A stretch of 44,140 nt of DNA, from the NCBI GenBank assembly GCA_029932195.1, contig JAOZQN010000001.1, positions 10,595-54,734 of the forward strand, read 5' to 3'. The notes under the pieces are model-generated. The model was not told the DNA's origin. It did not search any database and saw nothing but the letters and a program-made list of their open reading frames with translations. The position numbers and the translations under genes were made by a program. The stretch is from Bacteroidales bacterium (GTDB taxonomy: Bacteria; Bacteroidota; Bacteroidia; Bacteroidales; JAOZQN01). Of this stretch, positions 18,480 to 27,534 are shown piece by piece (the first letter of the stretch is position 1; every line of letters begins with the position of its first letter).

Positions 18480-20678
18480 TTACTGTATCAAATGATTCTT
18501 GCTATCAGCTTTTGCTTTCTCAATTAGTTCTTGGATTTTGTTGTTGCGAATTGTCCATTTTATTAGTTCGTAAACAACATCTTTTATGTTTTTCACATTT
18601 CCTACAATTTCTGGCAAAGTTAAATCTAATTCATAATCTAAAAAACGTTCAAGATTAGAATATTTTGGATATGCCGCAATAATTGCTTTTTCAAGTTGTT
18701 TTTTGTCTTTGCCATTCAATTTTAAAACTTTATTTTCTAATTGTGAGCTATATTTTTCTTCTTCCAGAAAATTTGTTTTTATGTCCGTAACACCATTCAA
18801 AAGTTCGGTTACAATTACGTCTTTGTAGCTTTTATCACATTGTTTTTCTCTTATGCCTTTTTCTTTTCTTCTCATTAATTCGGAATATTCAAAAAAATGA
18901 GGTTCTTTTTGGTTTTTGCATTCATTGCAAATACACGGCACAAGTTTTTCGTAATTTAGTTTTTTATAAGGGCTCAAAAGTTTGTCAAATTCGTTATTTA
19001 TTATGCCCAATAATTCTTTTTTCCTACTTCCGTATATGCGAATAAGAAATTTATTGCTTTTGTCGTAAGTTTCTTTTATTTCTGCCTGTGTGTTTTCAAA
19101 TTCTATGTTTACACCTCTGCTCCAAACAAGTTTTTGGTTTTGTATTCGGCGATGTAGGGCAACAATAATGCGTGGCATAATTCCACGAGGCATGTATTTG
19201 TCGAACTCGTAGGCAAATTGCAAAATTCCAATTTTATTTTCGTGATGCCATGCTTTGTATGGTTGCTCGGCGGGTAAATGTGCCGGAACAACATATTTTT
19301 TTGTGTTGTCAATTTCATACATCAAACCAAAGCGGTGCATTAAATGACTCAGGTTATCAATTTCTGCAAACATTTTGTCGCTATACCAAATTTCTTTAAT
19401 CTGTGTTTCGGAAAGTCTACCTTTGTTCTCTTTTACAATCTTATGATTCAGCACTTCGTAAACAGTATTAACAAGCCAATTGGAATTTAGATAAATACGA
19501 TTTTTGAGTATTTTATCGTCATAATAATGCGTAAAAACACCTATCCTGTTAAAATAATCGCTCAAATAATCAAGTTTTTTAGTGTCTGTTTTGTTTTTTT
19601 TGCAAATTTTAAAATAATGGTCGTAGCTAATAAATTTATCTTTCAGATTAAATAAATCTTTACGGATATTTACCCAAGAAGCAGGCAAAGGATTGCCAAT
19701 ACCAGGCAGTTCGGGGAGCAAATATTTTAGTTTATTTTGTAGTTTAACAATTCTATTGCTATCATTTTTTAAATCAACAGTAACAAAATCGGTGATTAAA
19801 TTTCCAAAACGACCTTTTAGACCGTTCTTATCAATTTGTGGCACATGCTCATGCTTTTTATTGATAACAATTAACAATTTACTATCCTCACCAGCAAGCT
19901 GTTCTATTGTATTTAACCAATATGCAAAATCGGTTCTCTCTTCACGAGTGTCGTCTATAAGCACATAAAAAGATTTTTTGCTAAAAAAGATTTGATGTGT
20001 TCCATGATACAATTTTTGCCCACCAAAATCCCACAAATTGGCATACATAGTTTGTTTGCCTCGCAAATGGTGCATGACTTCAAAATCCCATTTTGTAACC
20101 TCAATACCAAGAGTTGTGTCTTTGTCTTTTGGTAATTCTGCTGTTTTATCTTTTATTTTTACGGCAAAACTTGTTTTTCCAGCTCCTCCTTCTCCTATAA
20201 TAAGCAACTTAGTTTCAAATAGATACTCAACATTTCCAATTATTAGTTGTTCCAGATAATTTTTTACGGCATTACGCCCTTTTTCTAATATTTCAAAGGG
20301 TGGATTCTTCATAGGATTGTTTGTCAAAACATCGTCCCAGTTTTCTATATTTTTCAAGTTATTGAAAACATTATACGGTAATTCTGAAATATTATTATCA
20401 CTTAAATCGAGACCTCTCAGTCTTTTTAAATCTTTTAAAAATGAAATATCTGAAATTTCATTATCCCTTAAATAAAGACTTGTCAAGCTTTTTAACTCTT
20501 TTAAAAACTCAATAATCCTACCTAAGTCTTTAATTTTACAATTATATAAACTTAATTTGCTTACCTCATTTTTTTCGTTAAAAATATAATTTCTTGTATT
20601 CCATTCAATCTTGTCATTCCGTTCAAGTTCAACACCTAATTTTTGCTCTATTTGTTTTATAATTTGTAAGTTAGTCAT
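18480..20678 (-). CDS. Roco-family protein: LRR - Roc GTPase - COR - C-terminal EAD1-like domain
   Basis: LRRs 'LTSLYLRDNEISDISFLKDLKRLRGLDLSDNNISELP'; P-loop 'LLIIGEGGAGKTSF', switch 'LWDFGGQKLYHGTHQIFF', 'LLIVINKKHEH'; C-terminal 'LNGKDKKQLEKAIIAAYPKYSNLERFLDYELDLTLPEIVGNVKNIKDVVYELIKWTIRNNKIQELIEKA' resembles effector-associated domain 1. Confidence 0.88.
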   Translation of the reverse strand: MTNLQIIKQIEQKLGVELERNDKIEWNTRNYIFNEKNEVSKLSLYNCKIKDLGRIIEFLKELKSLTSLYLRDNEISDISFLKDLKRLRGLDLSDNNISELPYNVFNNLKNIENWDDVLTNNPMKNPPFEILEKGRNAVKNYLEQLIIGNVEYLFETKLLIIGEGGAGKTSFAVKIKDKTAELPKDKDTTLGIEVTKWDFEVMHHLRGKQTMYANLWDFGGQKLYHGTHQIFFSKKSFYVLIDDTREERTDFAYWLNTIEQLAGEDSKLLIVINKKHEHVPQIDKNGLKGRFGNLITDFVTVDLKNDSNRIVKLQNKLKYLLPELPGIGNPLPASWVNIRKDLFNLKDKFISYDHYFKICKKNKTDTKKLDYLSDYFNRIGVFTHYYDDKILKNRIYLNSNWLVNTVYEVLNHKIVKENKGRLSETQIKEIWYSDKMFAEIDNLSHLMHRFGLMYEIDNTKKYVVPAHLPAEQPYKAWHHENKIGILQFAYEFDKYMPRGIMPRIIVALHRRIQNQKLVWSRGVNIEFENTQAEIKETYDKSNKFLIRIYGSRKKELLGIINNEFDKLLSPYKKLNYEKLVPCICNECKNQKEPHFFEYSELMRRKEKGIREKQCDKSYKDVIVTELLNGVTDIKTNFLEEEKYSSQLENKVLKLNGKDKKQLEKAIIAAYPKYSNLERFLDYELDLTLPEIVGNVKNIKDVVYELIKWTIRNNKIQELIEKAKADSKNHLIQ

Positions 20679-20817
20679 AAGTAAGTGCTTAAATTTAAGT
20701 GTTTAGTTTTTAATTAGCTTTCGCCTGATAATAAATATGTTATAAAATTAATGAGTGTCGTTTTTGTAATTTTAATCTTCCTATTAAAAGTAACAATAAT
20801 CTTTCTCACAAAGCAAA

Positions 20818-20970
20818 AATAAGCCCAAAGAACTGAAAGGCAATAATCAGTGCATCGCACTGGGAGAATAAACAAAAATAGTAGTCAAGCATTGTGAGGC
20901 TTAATCCAAAATTTCGCTAAATCACAGAACTACGTCCTATATTATTATGTTTCAGGTCTTTGGGCTTATT
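20818..20970. mobile_element. ~153-bp palindromic MITE-like element
   Basis: AATAAGCCCAAAGAACTGAAA (20818-20838) versus TTTCAGGTCTTTGGGCTTATT (20950-20970), one mismatch; internal CAGTGCATCGCACTG hairpin. Confidence 0.65.
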
Positions 20971-21085
20971 ATGGTTTTACTTTGGGATCTAATTATAAGG
21001 TGCTTTTTTTTTCTAAGTTAAGTAGTCTCAAAAGTTTCTTTTATGTAATTTCTCGTGTAAAGCGTGGACGATTTACGCATTGTAT

Positions 21086-21118
21086 AACTTTGCCAAAGTT
21101 TAAAACTTTGGCAAAGTT
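21086..21118. repeat. Perfect palindrome (16-bp arms, 1-nt centre)
   Basis: AACTTTGCCAAAGTTT-A-AAACTTTGGCAAAGTT. Confidence 0.85.
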
Positions 21119-21167
21119 TGTTACTCGACAATATAAACTTGAAGCAACACTAGGTCGTAAAATGGAA

Positions 21168-22394
21168 TTAAATTTTATCGTAGTTATATTTTTTCAAATT
21201 GTGTCCCATTTTTACCTTTTTAGTTTTCATATAAAAAGCATTGTGTATATTGGGCTTAATCTCTATTGGTGCAATTTCTGTAACTTCCAGACCATAGCCT
21301 TGTAGTCCTATTTTTTTAACAGGATTATTTGTTAATAATTTCATTTTCTGCACACCAACACTTCTAAGTATTTGAGCACCAACCCCATAATCTCGCTCGT
21401 CATCTTCAAAACCAAGTTTATGATTTGCCTCCACAGTGTCGTATCCTTCCTCTTGAAGTTTGTATGCTTTAATTTTATTTGACAAACCAATCCCTCTACC
21501 TTCCTGATTCATATAAATAACTACGCCTTTTCCTGCTCTATCAATTTGTCGCATAGCTTCGTGAAGTTGGTCTCCGCAGTCGCAACGCTTTGAACCAAAA
21601 ATATCACCAGTAACACAAGACGAATGAACTCTCACAAGTATTGACTCATTTTCATTCCATTCACCTTTTATTAGTGCAACATGCTCTAAACCATTTGATT
21701 TCTGTAAAAAAGGTATCAAATTAAAATCACCAAAATCGGTTGGCATTTTTACTTCTACGCCTTTTTTTATTAGACTTTCGGTTTCCAGACGATATTTTAT
21801 CAAATCTTTGATAGAAATTATTTTCAAATCAAATTTTTCTGCTACTTTGTATAGGTCTGGAAGGCGAGCCATTGTGCCGTCGTCGTTCATTATTTCCACC
21901 AAAGTTCCTCCGGCTTTTAGTCCTGCCATAACAGCCAAATCCACAGCCGCCTCTGTATGACCAGCTCTACGAATAACTCCTTGTTTTTGTGCTTTTAGCG
22001 GAAAAATATGACCAGGACGTGCTAAATCGTCTGCTTTAGTTACCTCATCTACAAGAGAATTGATAGTTTTGGCACGGTCGTATGTAGAAATTCCTGTTGT
22101 GCAACCTTGCCCAATTAAATCTACCGAAACGGTAAATGGAGTTTCGTGTAAAGCAGTATTTTTACCTACCATTAGCTCTAAATCAAGCTGTTTGCATCGG
22201 TCTTCTGGAATTGCCAAACAGACTAGCCCCCTACCCTCTTTTATCATAAAATTAACAATTTCGGGAGTAACAAGCTCTGCCGCAGCAATAAAATCGCCTT
22301 CATTTTCTCTGTCTTCGTCATCAACAACAATAATTATTTTACCGTTTTTGATGTCTTCAATTGCTTCTGGTATTGTGTTTAATTTATTTTTCAT
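21168..22394 (-). CDS. ribBA: Bifunctional 3,4-dihydroxy-2-butanone-4-phosphate synthase / GTP cyclohydrolase II
   Basis: '[18 protein letters not shown]', '[15 protein letters not shown]', '[21 protein letters not shown]', '[22 protein letters not shown]'. Confidence 0.96.
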   Translation of the reverse strand: MKNKLNTIPEAIEDIKNGKIIIVVDDEDRENEGDFIAAAELVTPEIVNFMIKEGRGLVCLAIPEDRCKQLDLELMVGKNTALHETPFTVSVDLIGQGCTTGISTYDRAKTINSLVDEVTKADDLARPGHIFPLKAQKQGVIRRAGHTEAAVDLAVMAGLKAGGTLVEIMNDDGTMARLPDLYKVAEKFDLKIISIKDLIKYRLETESLIKKGVEVKMPTDFGDFNLIPFLQKSNGLEHVALIKGEWNENESILVRVHSSCVTGDIFGSKRCDCGDQLHEAMRQIDRAGKGVVIYMNQEGRGIGLSNKIKAYKLQEEGYDTVEANHKLGFEDDERDYGVGAQILRSVGVQKMKLLTNNPVKKIGLQGYGLEVTEIAPIEIKPNIHNAFYMKTKKVKMGHNLKKYNYDKI

Positions 22395-22526
22395 TCAACT
22401 CAAGGTAATAATTATTTTAAAACTGATTATCATCTGATAAACAGCATTTTAACAAAACTAAATGTGGAAATTATTTTATCAAATCCTAATTTTTATAATA
22501 AAAATGTAAAAGTAGTTTTTTTTTTG

Positions 22527-22534
22527 TATATTTG
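22527..22534 (+). promoter_or_regulatory. Candidate Bacteroidota -7 element (TAnnTTTG)
   Basis: TATATTTG about 30 nt upstream of the Uma2 ATG; no clear -33 TTG checked experimentally. Confidence 0.35.
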
Positions 22535-22564
22535 TATTTTATACGAAGTTAAATTTACAAAAAC

Positions 22565-23137
22565 ATGGCACAACCACATAAAAAGAAAGAATTACTAACA
22601 TTAAATGAATATCTTGAATTAGAAGAAACATCTGAAATAAAACACGAATTTTATTATGGCGAAATATTTTCTATGGCAGGAACTACACGTGTTCACAACG
22701 AAATTGAAGGAAATATAACTTTTAAGTTAAAAAAAGAATTGAAAAATATTAAAAAAGAACATTTTATATACTCCGAGTCAGTAAAAATAGAAATAACTAA
22801 AAATTATCATTACGCATATCCCGATGTTGTTGTTAGTTGTAGCGAAAAAGAGGACGACCCACTCTCAATAAAACATCCTATTTTAATTGTAGAAGTTTTA
22901 TCCGACAGCACTCGTGAATATGATATGAATAAAAAATTTGAATTTTATAAACAAATTCCAAGCTTGAAACATTATTTACTTATTGAACAAAATCAATATT
23001 TTATAAATTCTTATACAAAACAAAATGATTTTTGGTATCATAAATCTTATTCTAAAAAAGAAGACTTGGTAGAACTTTTGCATTTAGATATAAAAGTATC
23101 AGTAAAAGATATTTACGACAATGTTCAATTTGTTTGA
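22565..23137 (+). CDS. Uma2-family (DUF820) PD-(D/E)XK-like endonuclease
   Basis: 'LTLNEYLELEETSEIKHEFYYGEIFSMAGTTRVHNEI', 'YAYPDVVVSC', 'HPILIVEVLSDSTREYDMNKKFEFYKQIPSLKHYLLI'. Confidence 0.92.
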   Translation: MAQPHKKKELLTLNEYLELEETSEIKHEFYYGEIFSMAGTTRVHNEIEGNITFKLKKELKNIKKEHFIYSESVKIEITKNYHYAYPDVVVSCSEKEDDPLSIKHPILIVEVLSDSTREYDMNKKFEFYKQIPSLKHYLLIEQNQYFINSYTKQNDFWYHKSYSKKEDLVELLHLDIKVSVKDIYDNVQFV

Positions 23138-23232
23138 TTTGAGTGTGTAGCATAATGGAGGCTTTTGGTAGTTAGCTTTTGGCTTCGCAAAGCGATAAAA
23201 AATAAGCATATAGCCAAAAGCCAATACCCCCT

Positions 23233-24456
23233 TTACACACTCGTTTGATTTCGTTTTGTTGGTTGCCAAATTCCTGATTTTACGCCTTTTGCCCACCTGA
23301 AAAAGCCTATAAATAAAGCAATATTCATGCTATAAAAATGAGTTATAAATCGTAAAATAGAAATGTGAATATTTATTTTTTTCAATAAAATATCCAAAAA
23401 AGGTAAGCTAAAAGAAAGTATTAAGCCCACAAACGAAAGTTGATATAAAATCTTATCTAATAAAAATATATTACTAATTAAAATTGTAACAATAAAAAAT
23501 GGAATTATCCAACGTAAAACTTTATGTGATAAAAAACTAAAAGAAACACCAAATTTACTTATATATCTTTTTGATTTTTTTTCAAAAGGATTTAATCCTA
23601 TAATTCCGAGTAATAATTTTTTAAATTTACTAAGATTTTGAAAATTGCCAGTTGCAATTCTTATTTTTCGTCTAAATTCGTCTTGCAAATTATTGGAAAC
23701 ATCTTCAAAAACAAGTGATCTTAAGTTATTTATAGCTCGATAACCTTTTTGCAGAACTTTCATATTTATATAAAAATCATCTACCAGAAAATTAGCAGGA
23801 ACAGGCTTGTAAAGCTCTCTTTTTATAGAATAACAACCTCCAAAAGGTCCCATCATAGTTCCCCAAATATTACTTTCAGCGTTTTTAATTCCAACTTCTC
23901 TCGAAATATATGCACTCTCCTGAACCGAAATTCCATCTTTAACCAACCCCTTGTTAATCATGTGAGTATCAACAAGTCCTATCTTTTCGTCTTTAAAATA
24001 TTTCACCATTTCAAAAACCGTATTTTCGTGAAAAAATACATTTGCATCGCTCAAAACAATAACACTACCTTTTGATTTATCAAAAATTTGATTAATAACA
24101 CCTGGCTTGCCCTGTCGTTTAGTGAACGGATAAAATTTTATGTTCGGATATTTTTTTGCGTAGGCACTAACAATTTCATTACTTCTATCGGAAGAATTAT
24201 CAGAGCCAATCAAAATCTCAATCTTCTCGGGAGGATAGTTTGATTTTAAAATAGTATCTATTTTTTCTGCAATAACCTCTTCTTCGTTAAATATTGACAT
24301 TAAAATAGATACAACAGGAAGTTCGTCGTTTCTACTAAAAAAAACAGCATTGCTATTTTTCTTATTTAATATTTTTAATATAATTGGATAAAAAATATAG
24401 GAGTGAAAAATAACCAATACTGATATCCAGAATAAAATTTGTAAAGTTATTTCCAT
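23233..24456 (-). CDS. Family 2 glycosyltransferase, membrane-associated
   Basis: 'PVVSILMSIFNEEEVIAEKIDTILKSNYPPEKIEILIGSDNSSDRSNEIV', 'GSVIVLSDANVFF', C-terminal TM helices. Confidence 0.92.
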   Translation of the reverse strand: MEITLQILFWISVLVIFHSYIFYPIILKILNKKNSNAVFFSRNDELPVVSILMSIFNEEEVIAEKIDTILKSNYPPEKIEILIGSDNSSDRSNEIVSAYAKKYPNIKFYPFTKRQGKPGVINQIFDKSKGSVIVLSDANVFFHENTVFEMVKYFKDEKIGLVDTHMINKGLVKDGISVQESAYISREVGIKNAESNIWGTMMGPFGGCYSIKRELYKPVPANFLVDDFYINMKVLQKGYRAINNLRSLVFEDVSNNLQDEFRRKIRIATGNFQNLSKFKKLLLGIIGLNPFEKKSKRYISKFGVSFSFLSHKVLRWIIPFFIVTILISNIFLLDKILYQLSFVGLILSFSLPFLDILLKKINIHISILRFITHFYSMNIALFIGFFRWAKGVKSGIWQPTKRNQTSV

Positions 24457-24656
24457 ATATTTATATTTTTAAAGTCAATATTTTGTATTATTATCTTATT
24501 TTTTTCATTTTAAGATATTCAAAAACTTTTTTTTGTAATATATTTATATTATACTTTGGCATAATAATTCTTTTTAACTTTAGTCTGCAAATTTACTATT
24601 TTTTTTAAAATTCCTACTTATTTATTAATTTATATTTTTATTCGTTAAAATAATGA

Positions 24657-24698
24657 CAATTAAAAAAGCCAAACAGAAATATTTGACTTTTTAATTGT
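24657..24698 (-). terminator. Hairpin with AT-rich tails downstream of the DUF4465 gene
   Basis: CAATTAAAAAAGCCAAA ... TTTGACTTTTTAATTG. Confidence 0.6.
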
Positions 24699-24709
24699 AA
24701 TTTTTGTAA

Positions 24710-24737
24710 TAGAGACGTGCCACATGGCACGTCTCTA
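24710..24737. repeat. TAGAGACGTGCCA-CA-TGGCACGTCTCTA hairpin
   Basis: 13-bp perfect stem; shares stem word TAGAGACGTG with the element at 8396-8485. Confidence 0.85.
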
Positions 24738-24747
24738 CGGTAGATTT

Positions 24748-25716
24748 TTAATATTTTATTATTTTTTCAGAAACAACAACATTTTTTGAATTTATTTTTA
24801 AAATATAAATACCTGAATTAAAATTGGTTAAATCTATAATTTCGTTTTCTGAACAATTGTTTTTTTGATAAACAATTTTCCCAGAAATATCTGTTAAAGA
24901 AATTTGCCCCTCTCCCACTCTATTTATATTGATAAAATCTGTAGTTGGATTTGGATATATTTTTATCTCATTTTTAACATTTTCTGATACAGAAGTTATT
25001 GTCTCAAAAATTAAGTTATCAAAACAAAAATAAGTAGGATTTGTTATTCCAGAATCATTATATTTTGTAGAAGCAAATGTAAATGTCAAATTATCAATAG
25101 TTCCAAGAGGTGTTAAATCTACTTGTTGCCAATCATCAATAATAATTCCTTCTATTCCTGTGTAGTCTGCCAACAAAAATTCTACCTCTCCTGTTGAAAC
25201 ATCTCCATTTTTTCCTTCAATAATTAATTTAAAAAAGTCATCATTATCTGTTGTAAAAGCCTCGCTAAAAGTATCTCCATTTAAGATAGTTAGAGCTGCA
25301 TAAGTAGAATTTGTTACCCAAATTTCCGACACATTCACAGGGTTTTCAAAAGAACAGCTTGCCGTTCCTGTCGTCCAAAAACCTGATTGCAAGCCTCCTC
25401 CATAAGCAGGATAAACTATTCCAAAATTATCTCCACTAAATGCTTCTCCTGCATAAGTGCTGTATTGATTTTCGTAGCTATTGGTAGTTTGATCTGTTAA
25501 ATTTGAATAAGAGAAACCGTCCCACGAAAAATAATCTGAATTATAGTTATTCACAAAATTAACATACTCACTACCAAAACCTCCCGACTCATCAGAACCA
25601 TTCCAATAACCTTCGTCTGGCATTGTAAATTGTTCAAAATTAAATACTTGCTGCGAAAAAGCAACCATTGGCACTAACATTATAGATACCAATACAATTC
25701 TCATAAAATTTTTCAT
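24748..25716 (-). CDS. DUF4465-domain secreted protein with T9SS type A sorting tail; candidate B12-binding (BtuH-like) protein
   Basis: 'YWNGSDESGGFGSEYVNFVNNYNSDYFSWDGFSYSNLTDQTTNSYENQYSTYAGEAF' is DUF4465-like; C-terminal 'NEIKIYPNPTTDFININ...LTDISGKIVYQ...GIYILKI...SEKIIKY'; cobalamin riboswitch upstream. Confidence 0.87.
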   Translation of the reverse strand: MKNFMRIVLVSIMLVPMVAFSQQVFNFEQFTMPDEGYWNGSDESGGFGSEYVNFVNNYNSDYFSWDGFSYSNLTDQTTNSYENQYSTYAGEAFSGDNFGIVYPAYGGGLQSGFWTTGTASCSFENPVNVSEIWVTNSTYAALTILNGDTFSEAFTTDNDDFFKLIIEGKNGDVSTGEVEFLLADYTGIEGIIIDDWQQVDLTPLGTIDNLTFTFASTKYNDSGITNPTYFCFDNLIFETITSVSENVKNEIKIYPNPTTDFININRVGEGQISLTDISGKIVYQKNNCSENEIIDLTNFNSGIYILKINSKNVVVSEKIIKY

Positions 25717-25939
25717 CGTTAAAAAATTTAAAAGTTAATAAATAAAATTGTAAAGTATCAATATGATTAAATTGGTGAGATGTTGAGGGTGATTTATTAA
25801 AGAGTTGGTTATTTGCTTTATTTGATGAGTTGTTGTGTGAAACTCTAAAAAATAACTATTTTCAAATAAACCAATAAACAAATATACGAATAAACCATTC
25901 CCAAGCTATAACTCCCGACAGCTTAAAGATATTGAACCA

Positions 25940-26150
25940 CAAAACAGTAGGTTTTCTGACTTATTCCATATTTTAAAAGCCTTCCCATCTTCCAAAATGA
26001 TAAATTAAGAATGAAGTATGTTAAATTTAATTAATCATTCAACATTAAAAATCAACCATTATAAAAAGCAGTGGCACAGATATTTAAAACGTAGAAAATT
26101 ACAGCAGCGGGGACTGTCTAGGATTTTCACCCAGTTCCCTTCCTGTTTTG
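25940..26150 (-). promoter_or_regulatory. Cobalamin (B12) riboswitch aptamer
   Basis: Minus strand reads CAAAACAGGAAGGGAACTGGGTGAAAATCCTAGACAGTCCCCGCTGCTGTAA ... GCCACTG ... GGGAAGGC ... AAGTCAGAAAACCTACTGTTTTG. B12-box and conserved core are present; closing stem CAAAACAG/CTGTTTTG. Confidence 0.95.
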
Positions 26151-26343
26151 ATGTCGCAAAAGTAAAATATTTTTTAAATATTAACGCAAAACAGTTTTTT
26201 TTTTTACTTTTGTAGGAATTTTATTTAGGAAGGAGGAGTTAGGAAGGAAGAGGGAGAAAATTAGGAAGGAGGAAAAAATTAGAAGAACGAAAGTTAGTTT
26301 TTTCTAAAAAATCACCTTCTCCAACCTCCAAACCTCCTTCCTA

Positions 26344-26505
26344 ATACCAAACCGCAATCAAAATAGTGTTTTAGAAAAAGAATTGTTTTTTGTTTATTTG
26401 ATTTATCAAAATTCTTGCATAGCCGTAGCTATGAAACATTTTTTTAAAGAAAAATAAACAAAAAAGAAACGTTTTATATTCATTATTTTGATAACGGTTT
26501 GGTAT
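26344..26505. mobile_element. ~162-bp MITE-like element with TIR ATACCAAACCGxxATCAAAATAxTG
   Basis: ATACCAAACCGCAATCAAAATAGTG versus reverse complement of right end ATACCAAACCGTTATCAAAATAATG; internal hairpin CATAGC-CGTA-GCTATG (26418-26433); inserted into a purine/pyrimidine-rich spacer. Confidence 0.8.
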
Positions 26506-26566
26506 AAGAACCTCAAACCTCCCTCCTAACTCACTCACACATAAAACGAATAAACCAATATAAAAT

Positions 26567-27469
26567 ATGAAATACGAATTAAATCATTTACGAGAATTAG
26601 AATCGGAGTCAATATTTATAATGCGAGAGGTTGCGGCACAATTTGAGCGTCCTGCACTGCTTTTTTCGGGCGGAAAGGACTCAATTGTAATGTTTCATCT
26701 TGCTTTAAAAGCCTTTTATCCAGCAACTGTGCCATTTCCATTAGTGCATATTGATACAGGACACAACTTTGGCGAAGCTCTACAATTTAGAGACGACCTT
26801 GTTGCAGAACACGGTGTTCAACTGGTAGTTGGCTCGGTGCAAAAAACTATTGACGACGGTAAAGTGCAAGAAGAAACAGGTTATAATGCAAGCCGTAATA
26901 TGTTGCAGACAACCACTCTACTTGATACAATTGAAGAGGGAAAATTTGATGCAGCACTTGGCGGAGGTCGTCGAGATGAAGAGAAAGCCAGAGCAAAAGA
27001 ACGTTTTTTCTCTCACAGAGACGAGTTTGGACAATGGGACCCAAAAAATCAGCGACCAGAACTTTGGAATATTTTTAACGGTAAAAAACGTATGGGCGAA
27101 CATTTTCGTGTGTTCCCACTAAGCAACTGGACAGAGCTTGACGTTTGGCAATATATTTACATGGAACAAATCAAAATTCCTTCTATCTACTTCACACACA
27201 AGCGAGAAGTTTTTAATAGAGACGGACTTTTGCTTTCCACAGCTCCATTTATGAAACTAAAACCAAACGAAACGGCACAAGTTCTTGATGTTAGATGCCG
27301 AACTATTGGCGATATTACAAATACAGGTCTAACTATTTCAAAAGCGAATAATTTAGAAGATATTATTGAGGAAATTGCTGCAACCCGCACAACAGAACGT
27401 GGTGGCAGATTTGACGACAAACGCTCTGAAACAGCAATGGAAGATCGTAAAAAAGAAGGATATTTTTAA
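26567..27469 (+). CDS. cysD: Sulfate adenylyltransferase subunit 2
   Basis: 'LRELESESIFIMREVAAQFERPALLFSGGKDSIVMFHLALKAF', 'FPLVHIDTGHNF', 'AALGGGRRDEEKARAKERFFS', 'VFPLSNWTELDVWQYI', C-terminal 'TERGGRFDDKRSETAMEDRKKEGYF'. Confidence 0.95.
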   Translation: MKYELNHLRELESESIFIMREVAAQFERPALLFSGGKDSIVMFHLALKAFYPATVPFPLVHIDTGHNFGEALQFRDDLVAEHGVQLVVGSVQKTIDDGKVQEETGYNASRNMLQTTTLLDTIEEGKFDAALGGGRRDEEKARAKERFFSHRDEFGQWDPKNQRPELWNIFNGKKRMGEHFRVFPLSNWTELDVWQYIYMEQIKIPSIYFTHKREVFNRDGLLLSTAPFMKLKPNETAQVLDVRCRTIGDITNTGLTISKANNLEDIIEEIAATRTTERGGRFDDKRSETAMEDRKKEGYF

Positions 27470-27481
27470 TCTAAATTTTCA

Positions 27482-27512
27482 ACTTTGACAAAGTTTCGAG
27501 CTTTGTCAAAGT
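27482..27512. repeat. Hairpin ACTTTGACAAAG-N7-CTTTGTCAAAGT
   Basis: 12-bp perfect stem between cysD and the SPFH gene; similar word to the 21086 palindrome. Confidence 0.8.
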
Positions 27513-27534
27513 AAAACTTCAAAACTTAAACAAA

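Noticed and set aside
20982-21305. 107-aa plus-strand ORF
   Set aside because: Spans a perfect palindrome and runs antisense into ribBA; no recognisable domain.
26018-26215. 65-aa plus-strand ORF
   Set aside because: Coincides with the minus-strand cobalamin riboswitch; no protein-like features.
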